Positions 1-6,482 of a stretch of 10,431 nt of DNA are shown in pieces (position 1 is the first letter of the stretch; every line of letters begins with the position of its first letter). The stretch is from Candidatus Hodarchaeota archaeon (GTDB lineage Archaea > Asgardarchaeota > Heimdallarchaeia > Hodarchaeales > Hodarchaeaceae). The notes beneath the pieces are model-generated. The model was not told the DNA's origin and did no database searches. It saw nothing but the letters and a program-made list of their open reading frames with translations. A program made the translations under genes and the position numbers. The stretch lies in NCBI GenBank assembly GCA_016840285.1, contig JAEOSR010000096.1, positions 1 to 10,431 on the forward strand, read 5' to 3'.

Positions 1-6
1 AGGTGG
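1..6 (+). promoter_or_regulatory. Shine-Dalgarno of the first LVIVD gene
   Basis: AGGTGG lies five bases ahead of a TTG codon at 12-14. It pairs with the usual CACCUCC 3' end of archaeal 16S rRNA and decides the start in favour of TTG over the overlapping GTG at 3. Confidence 0.5.
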
Positions 7-11
7 TTCAT

Positions 12-1097
12 TTGAATAAACTGTTCATTAATACTAAAATAAATAGAACTCTAAAAGTAATCTATTTCTTGGTTCTTGTAACTCTAATATTTCTGGATAT
101 TTTGGTTGTTTTCTTTTTACCACAAGTTGGTCTAGGGGCTAATGTAGCGTATAGTGTGTGTGTTGAAGGTAATCATGCTTTTGTTACAACTAACGACGGA
201 ACAGTGATTCTAGATATCAGTAATCCTAGAAATCCTAGAAAAATTGGGATTGTTGCTACTAGTGACGGTGCGTTTGGTGTAACAGTAAAGGACGACCTCG
301 CATATATTGCAAGCGATAGTAATGGCTTTATCATTGCTAATATAAGTGATCCAGAGAATCCTTTGATCACAGATCAATATAATGATGGCGGAAGTGCCCA
401 TTCAGTATGTACTAATGGTTCTTATGCGTATGTAACTGAATATCCTCAAGGTATGGAAATATTTGATATTTCTACCCCTGATGATATTAGTAAAGTCACA
501 GAATACGATGATGGAGGAGTATTTCGTGGTGTCGCGATAAAGAATAACTTCATCTACCTTCCAGATTCAGGTAGGGGCCTTAAAGTACTTAATGTAACAG
601 ATCCATCCTCGCCTAAATTAGTATCGACTTCTCTATTAACACATGGCGCGATTGATGTTGATATTCATAATGATTTGCTTTTCTTAGGATGTCATGGACA
701 TGGAGTCTATATTTTTGATATTTCCACTCCCCATTCACCTATTCAGCTTGGAAAATATTACAAACTTGGAGGGGAAGCTTATGGTGTTACTGGAAACACT
801 ACTCATCTTTACGTTGCTGATTTACAAAAAGGAGTGTATATCCTAAATATTACAGACCCCTCGCACCCAAAAGAAATTTCAGAATATAGTAACGCAGCTC
901 CACACGATATTTTTTGGAATGATAAGAAAATTTTTCTTGCAGATCAAGACAAGCGATTGATCATCCTTGATGAACATTTAAAACCCTTATTTACTGGTGT
1001 TCCGCGTGATATAAGTCTACAGCTATTTTTAATTTTAGTTACTCTTGTTGTTGGATTAATTCTTCCTGTTTATTGGTACAGGAGACACAAGGAATAG
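12..1097 (+). CDS. LVIVD-repeat seven-bladed beta-propeller, membrane-anchored surface protein
   Basis: Seven tandem repeats of about 42 residues fill the protein between roughly residues 45 and 325. Each has the pattern of a hydrophobic strand, a turn, 'AYV/LYV', then 'G..I.DIS.P..P', which is the LVIVD repeat and should fold as a seven-bladed beta-propeller. A hydrophobic segment near residues 15-37 looks like a signal peptide or signal anchor. A second one near the C-terminus, followed by YRRHKE, looks like a stop-transfer anchor with a basic cytoplasmic tail, so the propeller should face outside. Several N-x-S/T sequons (NIS, NGS, NVT, NIT) recur at equivalent repeat positions, which fits N-glycosylation. 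I chose TTG at 12 because AGGTGG at 1-6 is a well spaced Shine-Dalgarno; the in-frame GTG at 3 lies inside it. A start outside the window is possible. The gene ends in TAG with TAA two codons later. Ligand unknown. Paralogue of the next gene. Confidence 0.85.
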   Translation: MNKLFINTKINRTLKVIYFLVLVTLIFLDILVVFFLPQVGLGANVAYSVCVEGNHAFVTTNDGTVILDISNPRNPRKIGIVATSDGAFGVTVKDDLAYIASDSNGFIIANISDPENPLITDQYNDGGSAHSVCTNGSYAYVTEYPQGMEIFDISTPDDISKVTEYDDGGVFRGVAIKNNFIYLPDSGRGLKVLNVTDPSSPKLVSTSLLTHGAIDVDIHNDLLFLGCHGHGVYIFDISTPHSPIQLGKYYKLGGEAYGVTGNTTHLYVADLQKGVYILNITDPSHPKEISEYSNAAPHDIFWNDKKIFLADQDKRLIILDEHLKPLFTGVPRDISLQLFLILVTLVVGLILPVYWYRRHKE

Positions 1098-1348
1098 AGT
1101 TAACTAGAATTTGGGGAATTCTTTAATAAAATCCCGAATTAAGTAGATAAATCAGAATTAGTCAATTATTCAACAAATTTTTCTGTTGTTTGTTATCGAG
1201 CCATCAGGAGCATTACTGTTTCCCTCTTAAGCAATTCTTGTGCATTCTTCCTCTTCTTTTGTTATTAGTGTGAGTTGAGAATTTATTTGTTGCAGGAAGA
1301 GATGTTAATAAAAATCACTCCCATGAATTGATTATTCTGTGGAATAAA

Positions 1349-2404
1349 ATGAATACTAAGAAAATTACAGCGGTATTAGTTATCATAGTGACTCTAATCT
1401 CATCCATTTTCGTCTTAAACCTTCTATTTTCAGAAAATAAGGCAATTCCAAGTTCCGATGTGGCTATAAAGGATGAAATTGCCTATGTTCCAAATACCAG
1501 GGGTTTAGCAATATTCAGAATTCTCCCTGAACTAAACTCCAGAAAATTAAAGCAGATCAAACTTGATGAAACGGCATTCGGTGTAAGTATTGATAAAGAT
1601 TTTCTCTACGTGAGCGGGGGATTTGGGATGAAAATATTTGATTTAAGTGATGATCCGGAAAATCCAACTCTCATTGGAGAGTATAATAAGGGAGGAGGCA
1701 ATCAAATAGCCCTCAATAATAGTTTTGCATTCCTTACATTCATGAATGGTGGTTTAGAAATCATCGATGTCCAAGATCCAATGGATCCCATTCTTATTGG
1801 TCAGTTCAACCTTGGAAATCGTGATTTGGATGTCGAGGTGGTCGGCACCACACTTTATCTAGCAGATCCAGATCGAGGGTTGGAAGTAGTTAATGGAACA
1901 AATCCATCTAATCCTCAAATCATAAACACTTTACCAATTACAGGAGCCTGGGATATATGGCGAGTAAATAACCTTCTTTATCTAGGATGTCATTCGAATG
2001 GTGTCAGGATCATAAATATTACCAACCCTATTACCCCGAATATTATCGGTACATACCAAAGTGATGGCGATGTAATGGCACTCGCTGGTGATCATGAAAT
2101 TCTTTATGTAGGTAATTTTTTTGGTAGAATTGAAGTTCTTAATGTCAGTAATCCCGCTCAACCTAGTCTTCTTAAGATGACTCCTGAAGATTTTAGCTCT
2201 CATGGCTTGTACTATGATGGAACTTATGCCTACCTTGTAGGGCACCATACGCAATTCTCAATTCTTAAATTCGAGTCAGATACATCTGAAATACGGTTTT
2301 ATTCGATAATTACCACTAAATCAGCCAGTTGGGATATTTTCATAACTATTCCCATAATTATAGCTGTATTTGCACTGATAAGGAAGAGAAAACTAGCACA
2401 ATAA
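1349..2404 (+). CDS. LVIVD-repeat seven-bladed beta-propeller, membrane-anchored surface protein (paralogue)
   Basis: This is a paralogue of the preceding gene with the same layout: N-terminal hydrophobic segment (about residues 6-27), seven LVIVD repeats, and a C-terminal hydrophobic segment followed by RKRKLAQ. The repeats are recognisable by strings such as 'MKIFDLSDDPENP', 'LEIIDVQDPMDP' and 'VRIINITNPITP'. The fifth blade shares the signature L-(F/Y)-L-G-C-H with the neighbour, so the two genes probably arose by tandem duplication and keep blade order. Sequons NGT, NIT and NVS lie in the repeats. The ATG at 1349 is preferred because it directly precedes the basic-hydrophobic leader MNTKK; an in-frame TTG at 1328 would add seven residues but has no ribosome binding site. 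The preceding 230 bases are non-coding, so the gene may have its own promoter. The role is inferred only as surface binding or recognition; no enzymatic motif is visible. Confidence 0.85.
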   Translation: MNTKKITAVLVIIVTLISSIFVLNLLFSENKAIPSSDVAIKDEIAYVPNTRGLAIFRILPELNSRKLKQIKLDETAFGVSIDKDFLYVSGGFGMKIFDLSDDPENPTLIGEYNKGGGNQIALNNSFAFLTFMNGGLEIIDVQDPMDPILIGQFNLGNRDLDVEVVGTTLYLADPDRGLEVVNGTNPSNPQIINTLPITGAWDIWRVNNLLYLGCHSNGVRIINITNPITPNIIGTYQSDGDVMALAGDHEILYVGNFFGRIEVLNVSNPAQPSLLKMTPEDFSSHGLYYDGTYAYLVGHHTQFSILKFESDTSEIRFYSIITTKSASWDIFITIPIIIAVFALIRKRKLAQ

Positions 2405-2463
2405 TTGTAAGATGTTGTGTTAATCCAGCCTATTACGAAGTAAGAAAAGGAATATAGAAAATC

Positions 2464-2498
2464 GAGCTCAATTGTTTTTATCGGTCTTTATTGAGTTC
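2464..2498 (+). terminator. Possible 3' hairpin behind the second LVIVD gene
   Basis: Arms 2464-2472 (GAGCTCAAT) and 2490-2498 (ATTGAGTTC) pair over nine positions, one of them G-U, around a 16-base loop that contains TGTTTTTA. It starts 59 bases after the stop codon. There is no T-run after the stem, so a role in termination or transcript stability is only a suggestion. Confidence 0.3.
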
Positions 2499-2515
2499 TA
2501 GGATCAGATGATTAA

Positions 2516-2731
2516 TCACTCAGAAAAACATTTTCCTAAATTCTCATGTAAATTAGGAATGGTCATGAAGAAATAGTAATCCCAAAAAGACGAGTAAACC
2601 GAGTAAAAATCTCTCCAATTATAAGTCTGGAGTAATTCAAAGGCTTTTCGATTCTCAGGGACACTAAATTTTTGGATCCCTTCAATAAAAGATGCTACAA
2701 CATTTTTCCTTAAGGTGCTTTTATTAGTAGA
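2516..2731 (-). pseudogene. C-terminal remnant of an unidentified protein
   Basis: The minus strand is open for 71 codons before TGA at 2516-2518, and the translation looks like real protein. It has balanced amphipathic composition, aromatic-rich stretches such as WRDFYSVYSSFWDYYFF, and an end near LGKCFSE. No ATG, GTG or TTG lies near the beginning of the frame, and TAA closes it upstream at 2732-2734. This suggests the tail of a gene whose N-terminal part was deleted or scrambled, rather than a small functional gene. I do not recognise the family. It lies downstream of, and on the same strand as, the damaged PIN toxin gene, so it may once have belonged to the same unit. A chance open frame is possible, given its modest length. 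Confidence 0.4.
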
Positions 2732-2788
2732 TTATTGGTGACAATCCAGCCAAATCAGAATATCAGATATCAGAAACAAGAAAGCTAT

Positions 2789-2884
2789 TTAGATCTTCTC
2801 TTTAATGGCTGTTTCTTTTTTCATTTCGTTTATGAGACCTATCATTTGTGCTAATTCGGCTGTTTTCCAGGTTTTAAATTTTGA
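2789..2884 (-). other. In-frame continuation of the PIN toxin beyond its TAG stop
   Basis: Immediately after the TAG at 2885-2887 the same frame stays open for 31 codons to TAA at 2789-2791. It reads SKFKTWKTAELAQ and then MIGLINEMKKE. COG1569-type PIN proteins usually continue after the 'SND.DFE' motif with a Q, a short K.K.-W/Y-.T strand and a C-terminal helix, so this stretch is what the family expects. The TAG falls where those relatives usually carry Q, one substitution away from CAG. It is therefore most simply a former part of the toxin gene, now untranslated unless the amber codon is suppressed or is a sequencing error. Confidence 0.65.
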
Positions 2885-3247
2885 CTATGATTCAAAATCA
2901 CGATCGTTCGACCAAATACCATCAACAGTTAATGCTAAGGCAACAGCGATGAAAGGGACATCTTTTGGATCCTTTTTTCCAATTATATTCTCTGCTTGAT
3001 TATAGTGATTCCACCACCGTGATTCAGGTATTGTTTTTATATTTTTCTTTAGAATATCAAGTATTCGTAGAACATTGTCCTTAGAGAGTTTACTTTTAGT
3101 AGCTATAAGTTCTATATGATTTTCAATTTCTTTGAAGGTAATTTCGGGTGTAACAAGCTTGAGTCCTGGTAATAATAGCATTTTGCGAGTAATTCCTTTA
3201 CGAATAAGCGCCGAAATTATGATATTTGTGTCAATGACTAGTTTCAT
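2885..3247 (-). CDS. PIN-domain toxin (COG1569/VapC-like ribonuclease), truncated by an in-frame TAG
   Basis: The 120-residue product starts MKLVIDTN and ends SNDRDFES. It carries the PIN nuclease acidic set: D6 in the first strand, E40 in TFKEIE, D96 in DPKDVPF and D115 in WSND. PIN toxins of this kind are metal-dependent ribonucleases held inactive by a cognate antitoxin. The gene follows the ribbon-helix-helix antitoxin with a 15-base gap, in the usual antitoxin-toxin order. The ATG at 3247 is the only sensible start. The family normally runs about 30 residues longer; the lost strand and helix are encoded after the TAG, in the same frame (2789-2884). All acidic residues survive, but the fold may be unstable, so activity is uncertain. 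A nonsense mutation, an assembly error or amber readthrough would each explain the pattern. Confidence 0.85.
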   Translation of the reverse strand: MKLVIDTNIIISALIRKGITRKMLLLPGLKLVTPEITFKEIENHIELIATKSKLSKDNVLRILDILKKNIKTIPESRWWNHYNQAENIIGKKDPKDVPFIAVALALTVDGIWSNDRDFES

Positions 3248-3262
3248 CTGTTTATTGACATC

Positions 3263-3496
3263 CTATTCTGATTGATACTTGGATAACTTTTCTATTACCT
3301 TAGTATCGATCAGATCACTTAACTCTCTTACATCATCATCCGTTAATTGACTTTTTGTTGTTAATTTATCTAATAATTCTAACTCATCTAGGTATTGCTG
3401 GATTGCTTTTCGAGCAACCTCACTCCATCGAATTTCGGGATGATCCTTAAGTTTCTGGTATAATTCTTCTGGTAGAGAAAGAGTAATATTTGCCAT
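3263..3496 (-). CDS. Ribbon-helix-helix antitoxin (VapB-like)
   Basis: The 77-residue protein begins MANITLSLPEELYQKLK, a ribbon strand with alternating polar residues, then has HPEIRWSEVARKAI, the conserved helix-turn of archaeal antitoxins paired with COG1569 PIN toxins. A C-terminal acidic and leucine-rich tail (LELLDKLTTKSQLTDDDVREL) is the expected toxin-wrapping segment. I chose the ATG at 3496; a frame extension to 3550 would only add non-conserved residues across the promoter and operator. The protein should dimerise, bind DNA and repress its own operon, and neutralise the PIN protein encoded 15 bases downstream. It ends in TAG, and the toxin ATG is in the same frame five codons further on. 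The antitoxin looks intact, unlike its partner. Confidence 0.88.
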   Translation of the reverse strand: MANITLSLPEELYQKLKDHPEIRWSEVARKAIQQYLDELELLDKLTTKSQLTDDDVRELSDLIDTKVIEKLSKYQSE

Positions 3497-3501
3497 TGTT
3501 A

Positions 3502-3523
3502 TCACATACTTATGTGAATTCAC
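3502..3523 (-). promoter_or_regulatory. Likely antitoxin operator with three half-sites
   Basis: On the plus strand TCACATA (3502-3508) and TATGTGA (3511-3517) form a perfect 7-bp inverted repeat with a 2-base spacer. GTGAATTCAC (3514-3523) is a second, overlapping perfect palindrome. Together they give three alternating TCAC/GTGA half-sites, the kind of array ribbon-helix-helix dimers bind side by side. The site ends five bases ahead of the antitoxin ATG and would cover the predicted transcription start. Confidence 0.55.
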
Positions 3524-3532
3524 TATTTTTAA
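3524..3532 (-). promoter_or_regulatory. Archaeal TATA box of the antitoxin-toxin operon
   Basis: TTAAAAATA on the minus strand is centred about 32 bases ahead of the antitoxin ATG, with an A-rich stretch upstream. With the usual archaeal spacing, transcription would start near 3502, giving an almost leaderless mRNA, which fits the absence of a ribosome binding site. Confidence 0.45.
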
Positions 3533-3550
3533 GCTTTTTCTTAGACTCAC

Positions 3551-3755
3551 TTTGTCATAAAAGGCTGGATAAAAGTATATTCTTATATAATTTCATATAT
3601 ATGTTGTCGTAAAACTTGTATTTTATCCAAGAAACAATGAAAAATGGTTAATTAAACAGTAAAAGTCGATACTGCTATAGATTCTTATCTAGATGACAAT
3701 TTCATAATCTCTCTTATTATCAAACGATATAATGGGAATCGATGAGCAAAATTAG
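3551..3755. other. Non-coding gap between the antitoxin promoter and the radical SAM gene
   Basis: Together with the hairpin region up to 3861 this is about 310 bases without a gene. It is strongly AT-rich, especially around 3580-3605 (TATATTCTTATATAAT-like sequence), and could hold upstream promoter elements of the antitoxin operon. The longest plus-strand reading stretch around 3660-3735 (about 27 codons) has no start and resembles no family I recognise. No tRNA or repeat was seen. Confidence 0.4.
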
Positions 3756-3756
3756 A

Positions 3757-3789
3757 CAGAAAAAAGAAGGGGAGTTCATTCTGATGAAC
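3757..3789 (-). terminator. Possible terminator of the radical SAM gene
   Basis: On the minus strand a hairpin GTTCAT-CAGA-ATGAAC (3789-3774) is followed by TCCCC and a T-rich tract with six consecutive T (3765-3760). It begins 73 bases after the radical SAM stop codon. Archaea terminate mainly at T-tracts, so the T-run is the relevant part; the 6-bp stem is short. Confidence 0.35.
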
Positions 3790-3861
3790 CACAAGGCATA
3801 GATAGAGTATTTATCGAGAATAATGAATATTAAACTCAATAAAAATAAGACTCCCAATTTT

Positions 3862-5895
3862 CTATTTAAAAAATACTTGAAATTCATTAGACAGAGGAGT
3901 GTTCTTGAGATAGAGTAAATATTCAATAAAAAAGCTAGAGAGAGCACCGTTGAATGAGCTATCACTTATAGAAGCAAATATTTCTTCCTTGTTTGAATAA
4001 TGGTCAAAAACTTTTACCGCAAATTTGTAGGGGGAAAGGCCCAGAGTATATTGAAGGGGTGGTAAGCCAAGACGTTCCATAGTTGGAGAAAGGTCTTTTT
4101 CTTGGGAAAATAAGACGAGTTGAATAACTAAATTGGTTGCAAAGTTTATTAGGTTTTTTCTACCTGGAGTTGGATTAAAAAGTAGTTTAATATTACTTAT
4201 TGAAGGGTTGTTCCGTAGGAACGTAAGAAATTTTAGAACCTCGGGGATTTTCGTAAAGTGACCGAAAGCTTGCTTAGTTTTGATTGCAGAAACCCACCAA
4301 GATAAGAATGTTTTAGGATCCGTATTGGAGGCAAGAAACCCATTCCAATCCTTTTTGAAAAGGTGTTTTTGAGAGAGATATGTATCACCCACTAATACTA
4401 AGAACTCATCTAAAATCTCTGCATTCCCAAAGTGACGTAAAAGAGCGGGAGGATATGTAAATGAAGGCCAAAGTTCATTATAAGAATTTTTGATTACCCC
4501 ATTAACTGAGGACCAAGTATGTCTTAACACTTCCTCTGTAGGATGCATAAAATCGTAAATTCTTGTTGCTTTGTTGACATAACAAGAATCAAAGATTTGA
4601 TGAAGACCAGCATCATCAGCACGTTTCAGTGTGTTACGAATTGTCTCAGGAGTAGCTTCAATGTTTCCTAGAAAGATGTTCCAAGCATTCATAAAATCAT
4701 CAGAGTTCAAAGATTGGGGAGCTCGGAATAGACGCTCTTCCAAGGAAAAATATTTCTTCTTATTGTGTCTGAAATCATCTTTGACAACCTTTTTCGCATT
4801 AGTGACAAATTTGATAATATCTGTACTCGTATGAGGAGCTATACCTGCTGCAAGATTTTGATCATCAAGCGAAAGAATAGTTAGAGGATTAGGTGCTCCA
4901 CAAAAACCTGCTTTTCTAGCGAATTTCAGTTCTTCCTCAGAGAGGGTCATCAGATACAAGGCATCCCATGATATTTTCTCATAATCCTCCCTATTTTCGT
5001 TAATTTTCAGTATCCGATCTGCAAGATTCATAAAAAACGCATTCCCCCCATTATTGATTTCAGAACATATGAAAAACAACTGATTGAGCTGATATTTCCT
5101 GAGAAAGGTGATTTCAGCCTCAATTACATCCAAATCCCGGTACTGTACTTTTTTCCCCTCAACCAAAGGTTCCGAACATAGTGTACAATTCCCTGGACAA
5201 CCCCGAGATACTTCTATGGGAACACTAAGTTCTACGTTCTCCCCTGAAAACTGAGAATAGAAAGCTTGTCGATCCATAATGATTGATTCAGTATATTCTT
5301 GACGCGAAGATGGAGGGTAAAAATACTTTGGTCCTATCTCGAGAGTCCCTGCGTGAAAAAATAAGAGATTGGGGATCTGATCCAAGTTTTGTCCAGCTAA
5401 GATGTCTTCAAAATGATCAAAAAAACCATCTGGACCGCCAATAACACCGTAATTGGGTTGAAGATGTTTCATTAATTTTTCCGGCATAAATGAAAAAGCG
5501 AATCCCCCAATAACAATGGGAACATCAGTCAATTTTCGAAGAGTTTGAATCAATCGTTTTGTGGCTTCGATTGGATAATAGTAAGGCGGTTCCTGTGGCT
5601 GAGAAACAACGGTTTGGTTGTAGTTATTGTTCGTTGCCTGATTACGGTAGTCATTTACGTCTACAGCGTCTGTGTTTCTCAGGGTAATTAGTATCATATC
5701 AAAAGGTTTTTTTTGAATCAATTTCTGGAGAAATGCCTCCCATTGGTTTTCTGAAATCCCATACATATCCTTAGGGACAGTATGAATACCATATCTAGCT
5801 GCAATTTCTGACACTTGCACAAAAGCATAAGGATAAGTTAAAGCAGTCTTGAGATTGCATGCATTAAGTAAAAGGATAATTCTTTGAAGACGCAT
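3862..5895 (-). CDS. B12-binding-like radical SAM protein of unknown reaction
   Basis: The 677-residue protein has the radical SAM [4Fe-4S] motif C-x3-C-x2-C (C233, C237, C240 in SRGCPGNCTLCSEP), which binds the cluster that cleaves S-adenosylmethionine. The preceding 220 residues look like a cobalamin-binding Rossmann region: alternating hydrophobic strands, 'LITLRNTD' near 69-76, 'VPIVIGGFAFS' near 125-135 and 'YGVIGGPDGFFDHF' near 149-162. The DxHxxG cobalamin-ligand motif is not visible, so cobalamin would bind base-off without a histidine ligand, or not at all. RNxD-type sequence also occurs in TsrM-like methyltransferases. Residues from about 440 onward form a long alpha-helical tail I cannot assign. 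The substrate is unknown; C-methylation or a rearrangement are guesses. The ATG at 5895 is supported by GAGGT six bases upstream. The gene stands alone, with a TATA box near 5938, and ends in TAG. Confidence 0.85.
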   Translation of the reverse strand: MRLQRIILLLNACNLKTALTYPYAFVQVSEIAARYGIHTVPKDMYGISENQWEAFLQKLIQKKPFDMILITLRNTDAVDVNDYRNQATNNNYNQTVVSQPQEPPYYYPIEATKRLIQTLRKLTDVPIVIGGFAFSFMPEKLMKHLQPNYGVIGGPDGFFDHFEDILAGQNLDQIPNLLFFHAGTLEIGPKYFYPPSSRQEYTESIIMDRQAFYSQFSGENVELSVPIEVSRGCPGNCTLCSEPLVEGKKVQYRDLDVIEAEITFLRKYQLNQLFFICSEINNGGNAFFMNLADRILKINENREDYEKISWDALYLMTLSEEELKFARKAGFCGAPNPLTILSLDDQNLAAGIAPHTSTDIIKFVTNAKKVVKDDFRHNKKKYFSLEERLFRAPQSLNSDDFMNAWNIFLGNIEATPETIRNTLKRADDAGLHQIFDSCYVNKATRIYDFMHPTEEVLRHTWSSVNGVIKNSYNELWPSFTYPPALLRHFGNAEILDEFLVLVGDTYLSQKHLFKKDWNGFLASNTDPKTFLSWWVSAIKTKQAFGHFTKIPEVLKFLTFLRNNPSISNIKLLFNPTPGRKNLINFATNLVIQLVLFSQEKDLSPTMERLGLPPLQYTLGLSPYKFAVKVFDHYSNKEEIFASISDSSFNGALSSFFIEYLLYLKNTPLSNEFQVFFK

Positions 5896-5901
5896 ATTCT
5901 T

Positions 5902-5906
5902 ACCTC
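5902..5906 (-). promoter_or_regulatory. Shine-Dalgarno of the radical SAM gene
   Basis: GAGGT on the minus strand lies six bases ahead of the ATG at 5895 and fixes that start. Confidence 0.55.
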
Positions 5907-5934
5907 AAAAATGAAGATTCGATCAAATAAACAA

Positions 5935-5942
5935 TTTATAAT
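5935..5942 (-). promoter_or_regulatory. Candidate TATA box of the radical SAM gene
   Basis: ATTATAAA on the minus strand lies about 43 bases ahead of the start codon. Transcription would begin near 5912, leaving a short leader that just includes the GAGGT ribosome binding site. Confidence 0.4.
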
Positions 5943-6078
5943 TCTTGATAAATTTTCACTTGATATCAGAAGACAGTGCAAACCTTTGTGTCGAAATTCA
6001 CTTATTAAGCCATCCTTTCTCTCTTACTTTTTTTCTTCCACTTTCACGAATACACTCCTCTCACGGGACGAATTGTAG

Positions 6079-6464
6079 GGTACATTGAACATATATACAG
6101 GATCAGGAAACTTACGCTCCACTAAACAACTGGGGATATAGATATACTTATTTCCTTAAGAAAAGATGAAGAATCATTTGAAAAGCGGTTAGACTTATAC
6201 TATTTTCTCGAAGTCTCATTAAACGCGCAGATCGATCTCTTTACTACAAATGCTCTTAATCCTTACATTGCTCCCTACATTCTTCGGAAGTGGAATATAT
6301 TGAAGCATGAGATTGAATATCCAATATTCTACCGCAGGATAATTCATAATTATTACTTCTCTTTAATCAATACATGTGATAAGCTGGGTTTAATATATCT
6401 ACATATGCTTTGCTTGGAGAAAGAAGGGAAGAGGATAACTAATCTCAGAAAATCAATCTTCTGA
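6079..6464 (+). pseudogene. Frameshifted minimal nucleotidyltransferase (MNT/MntA-like)
   Basis: Two overlapping frames together give a nucleotidyltransferase fold of the MNT type. The first, from 6079, reads GTLNIYTGSGNLRSTKQ and holds the G-S motif. The second, 6126-6464, reads TGDIDILISLRKDEE and then LDLYYFLEVSLNAQIDLFTT, NALNPYIAPYILRKW. The second frame has the D-x-D pair and the third acidic residue (D37 of that fragment). From the GS codon at 6100 to the first D codon at 6135 there are 35 bases, where the family spacing of 12 codons needs 36, so one base has been lost. The helix normally ahead of the GS motif is also missing, cut by TAG at 6076. Intact relatives transfer nucleotides to a HEPN toxin or to RNA. 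No HEPN gene is visible nearby. The gene is probably dead. Confidence 0.7.
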
Positions 6465-6476
6465 CTTTCTCTAATT

Positions 6477-6482
6477 ACCTCC
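6477..6482 (-). promoter_or_regulatory. Orphan strong Shine-Dalgarno directly after the hydrolase stop
   Basis: GGAGGT on the minus strand touches the TAA of the hydrolase gene, a typical place for the ribosome binding site of a next gene in an operon. No ATG, GTG or TTG stands five to ten bases further, and the following minus strand lies antisense to the nucleotidyltransferase remnant. It may mark a lost downstream gene, or be chance. Confidence 0.35.

Noticed and set aside
1098..1327. Possible hairpins GAATT/AATTC and CAACA/TGTTG between the LVIVD genes
   Set aside because: Stems of only five bases in AT-rich sequence are expected by chance; no clear terminator or promoter can be assigned in this 230-base gap.
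2805..2999. Plus-strand 64-codon open frame across the PIN toxin end
   Set aside because: It is antisense to the well supported PIN reading frame and its extension, with no ribosome binding site or family match.
3720..3965. Minus-strand 81-codon open frame with hydrophobic composition
   Set aside because: It overlaps the end of the radical SAM gene in another frame, has no ribosome binding site, and its hydrophobicity follows from AT-rich sequence.
5884..6078. Plus-strand 64-codon open frame ahead of the nucleotidyltransferase remnant
   Set aside because: It overlaps the radical SAM start region, has no family resemblance and low-complexity composition. It might contain decayed N-terminal sequence of the nucleotidyltransferase, but nothing recognisable is left.
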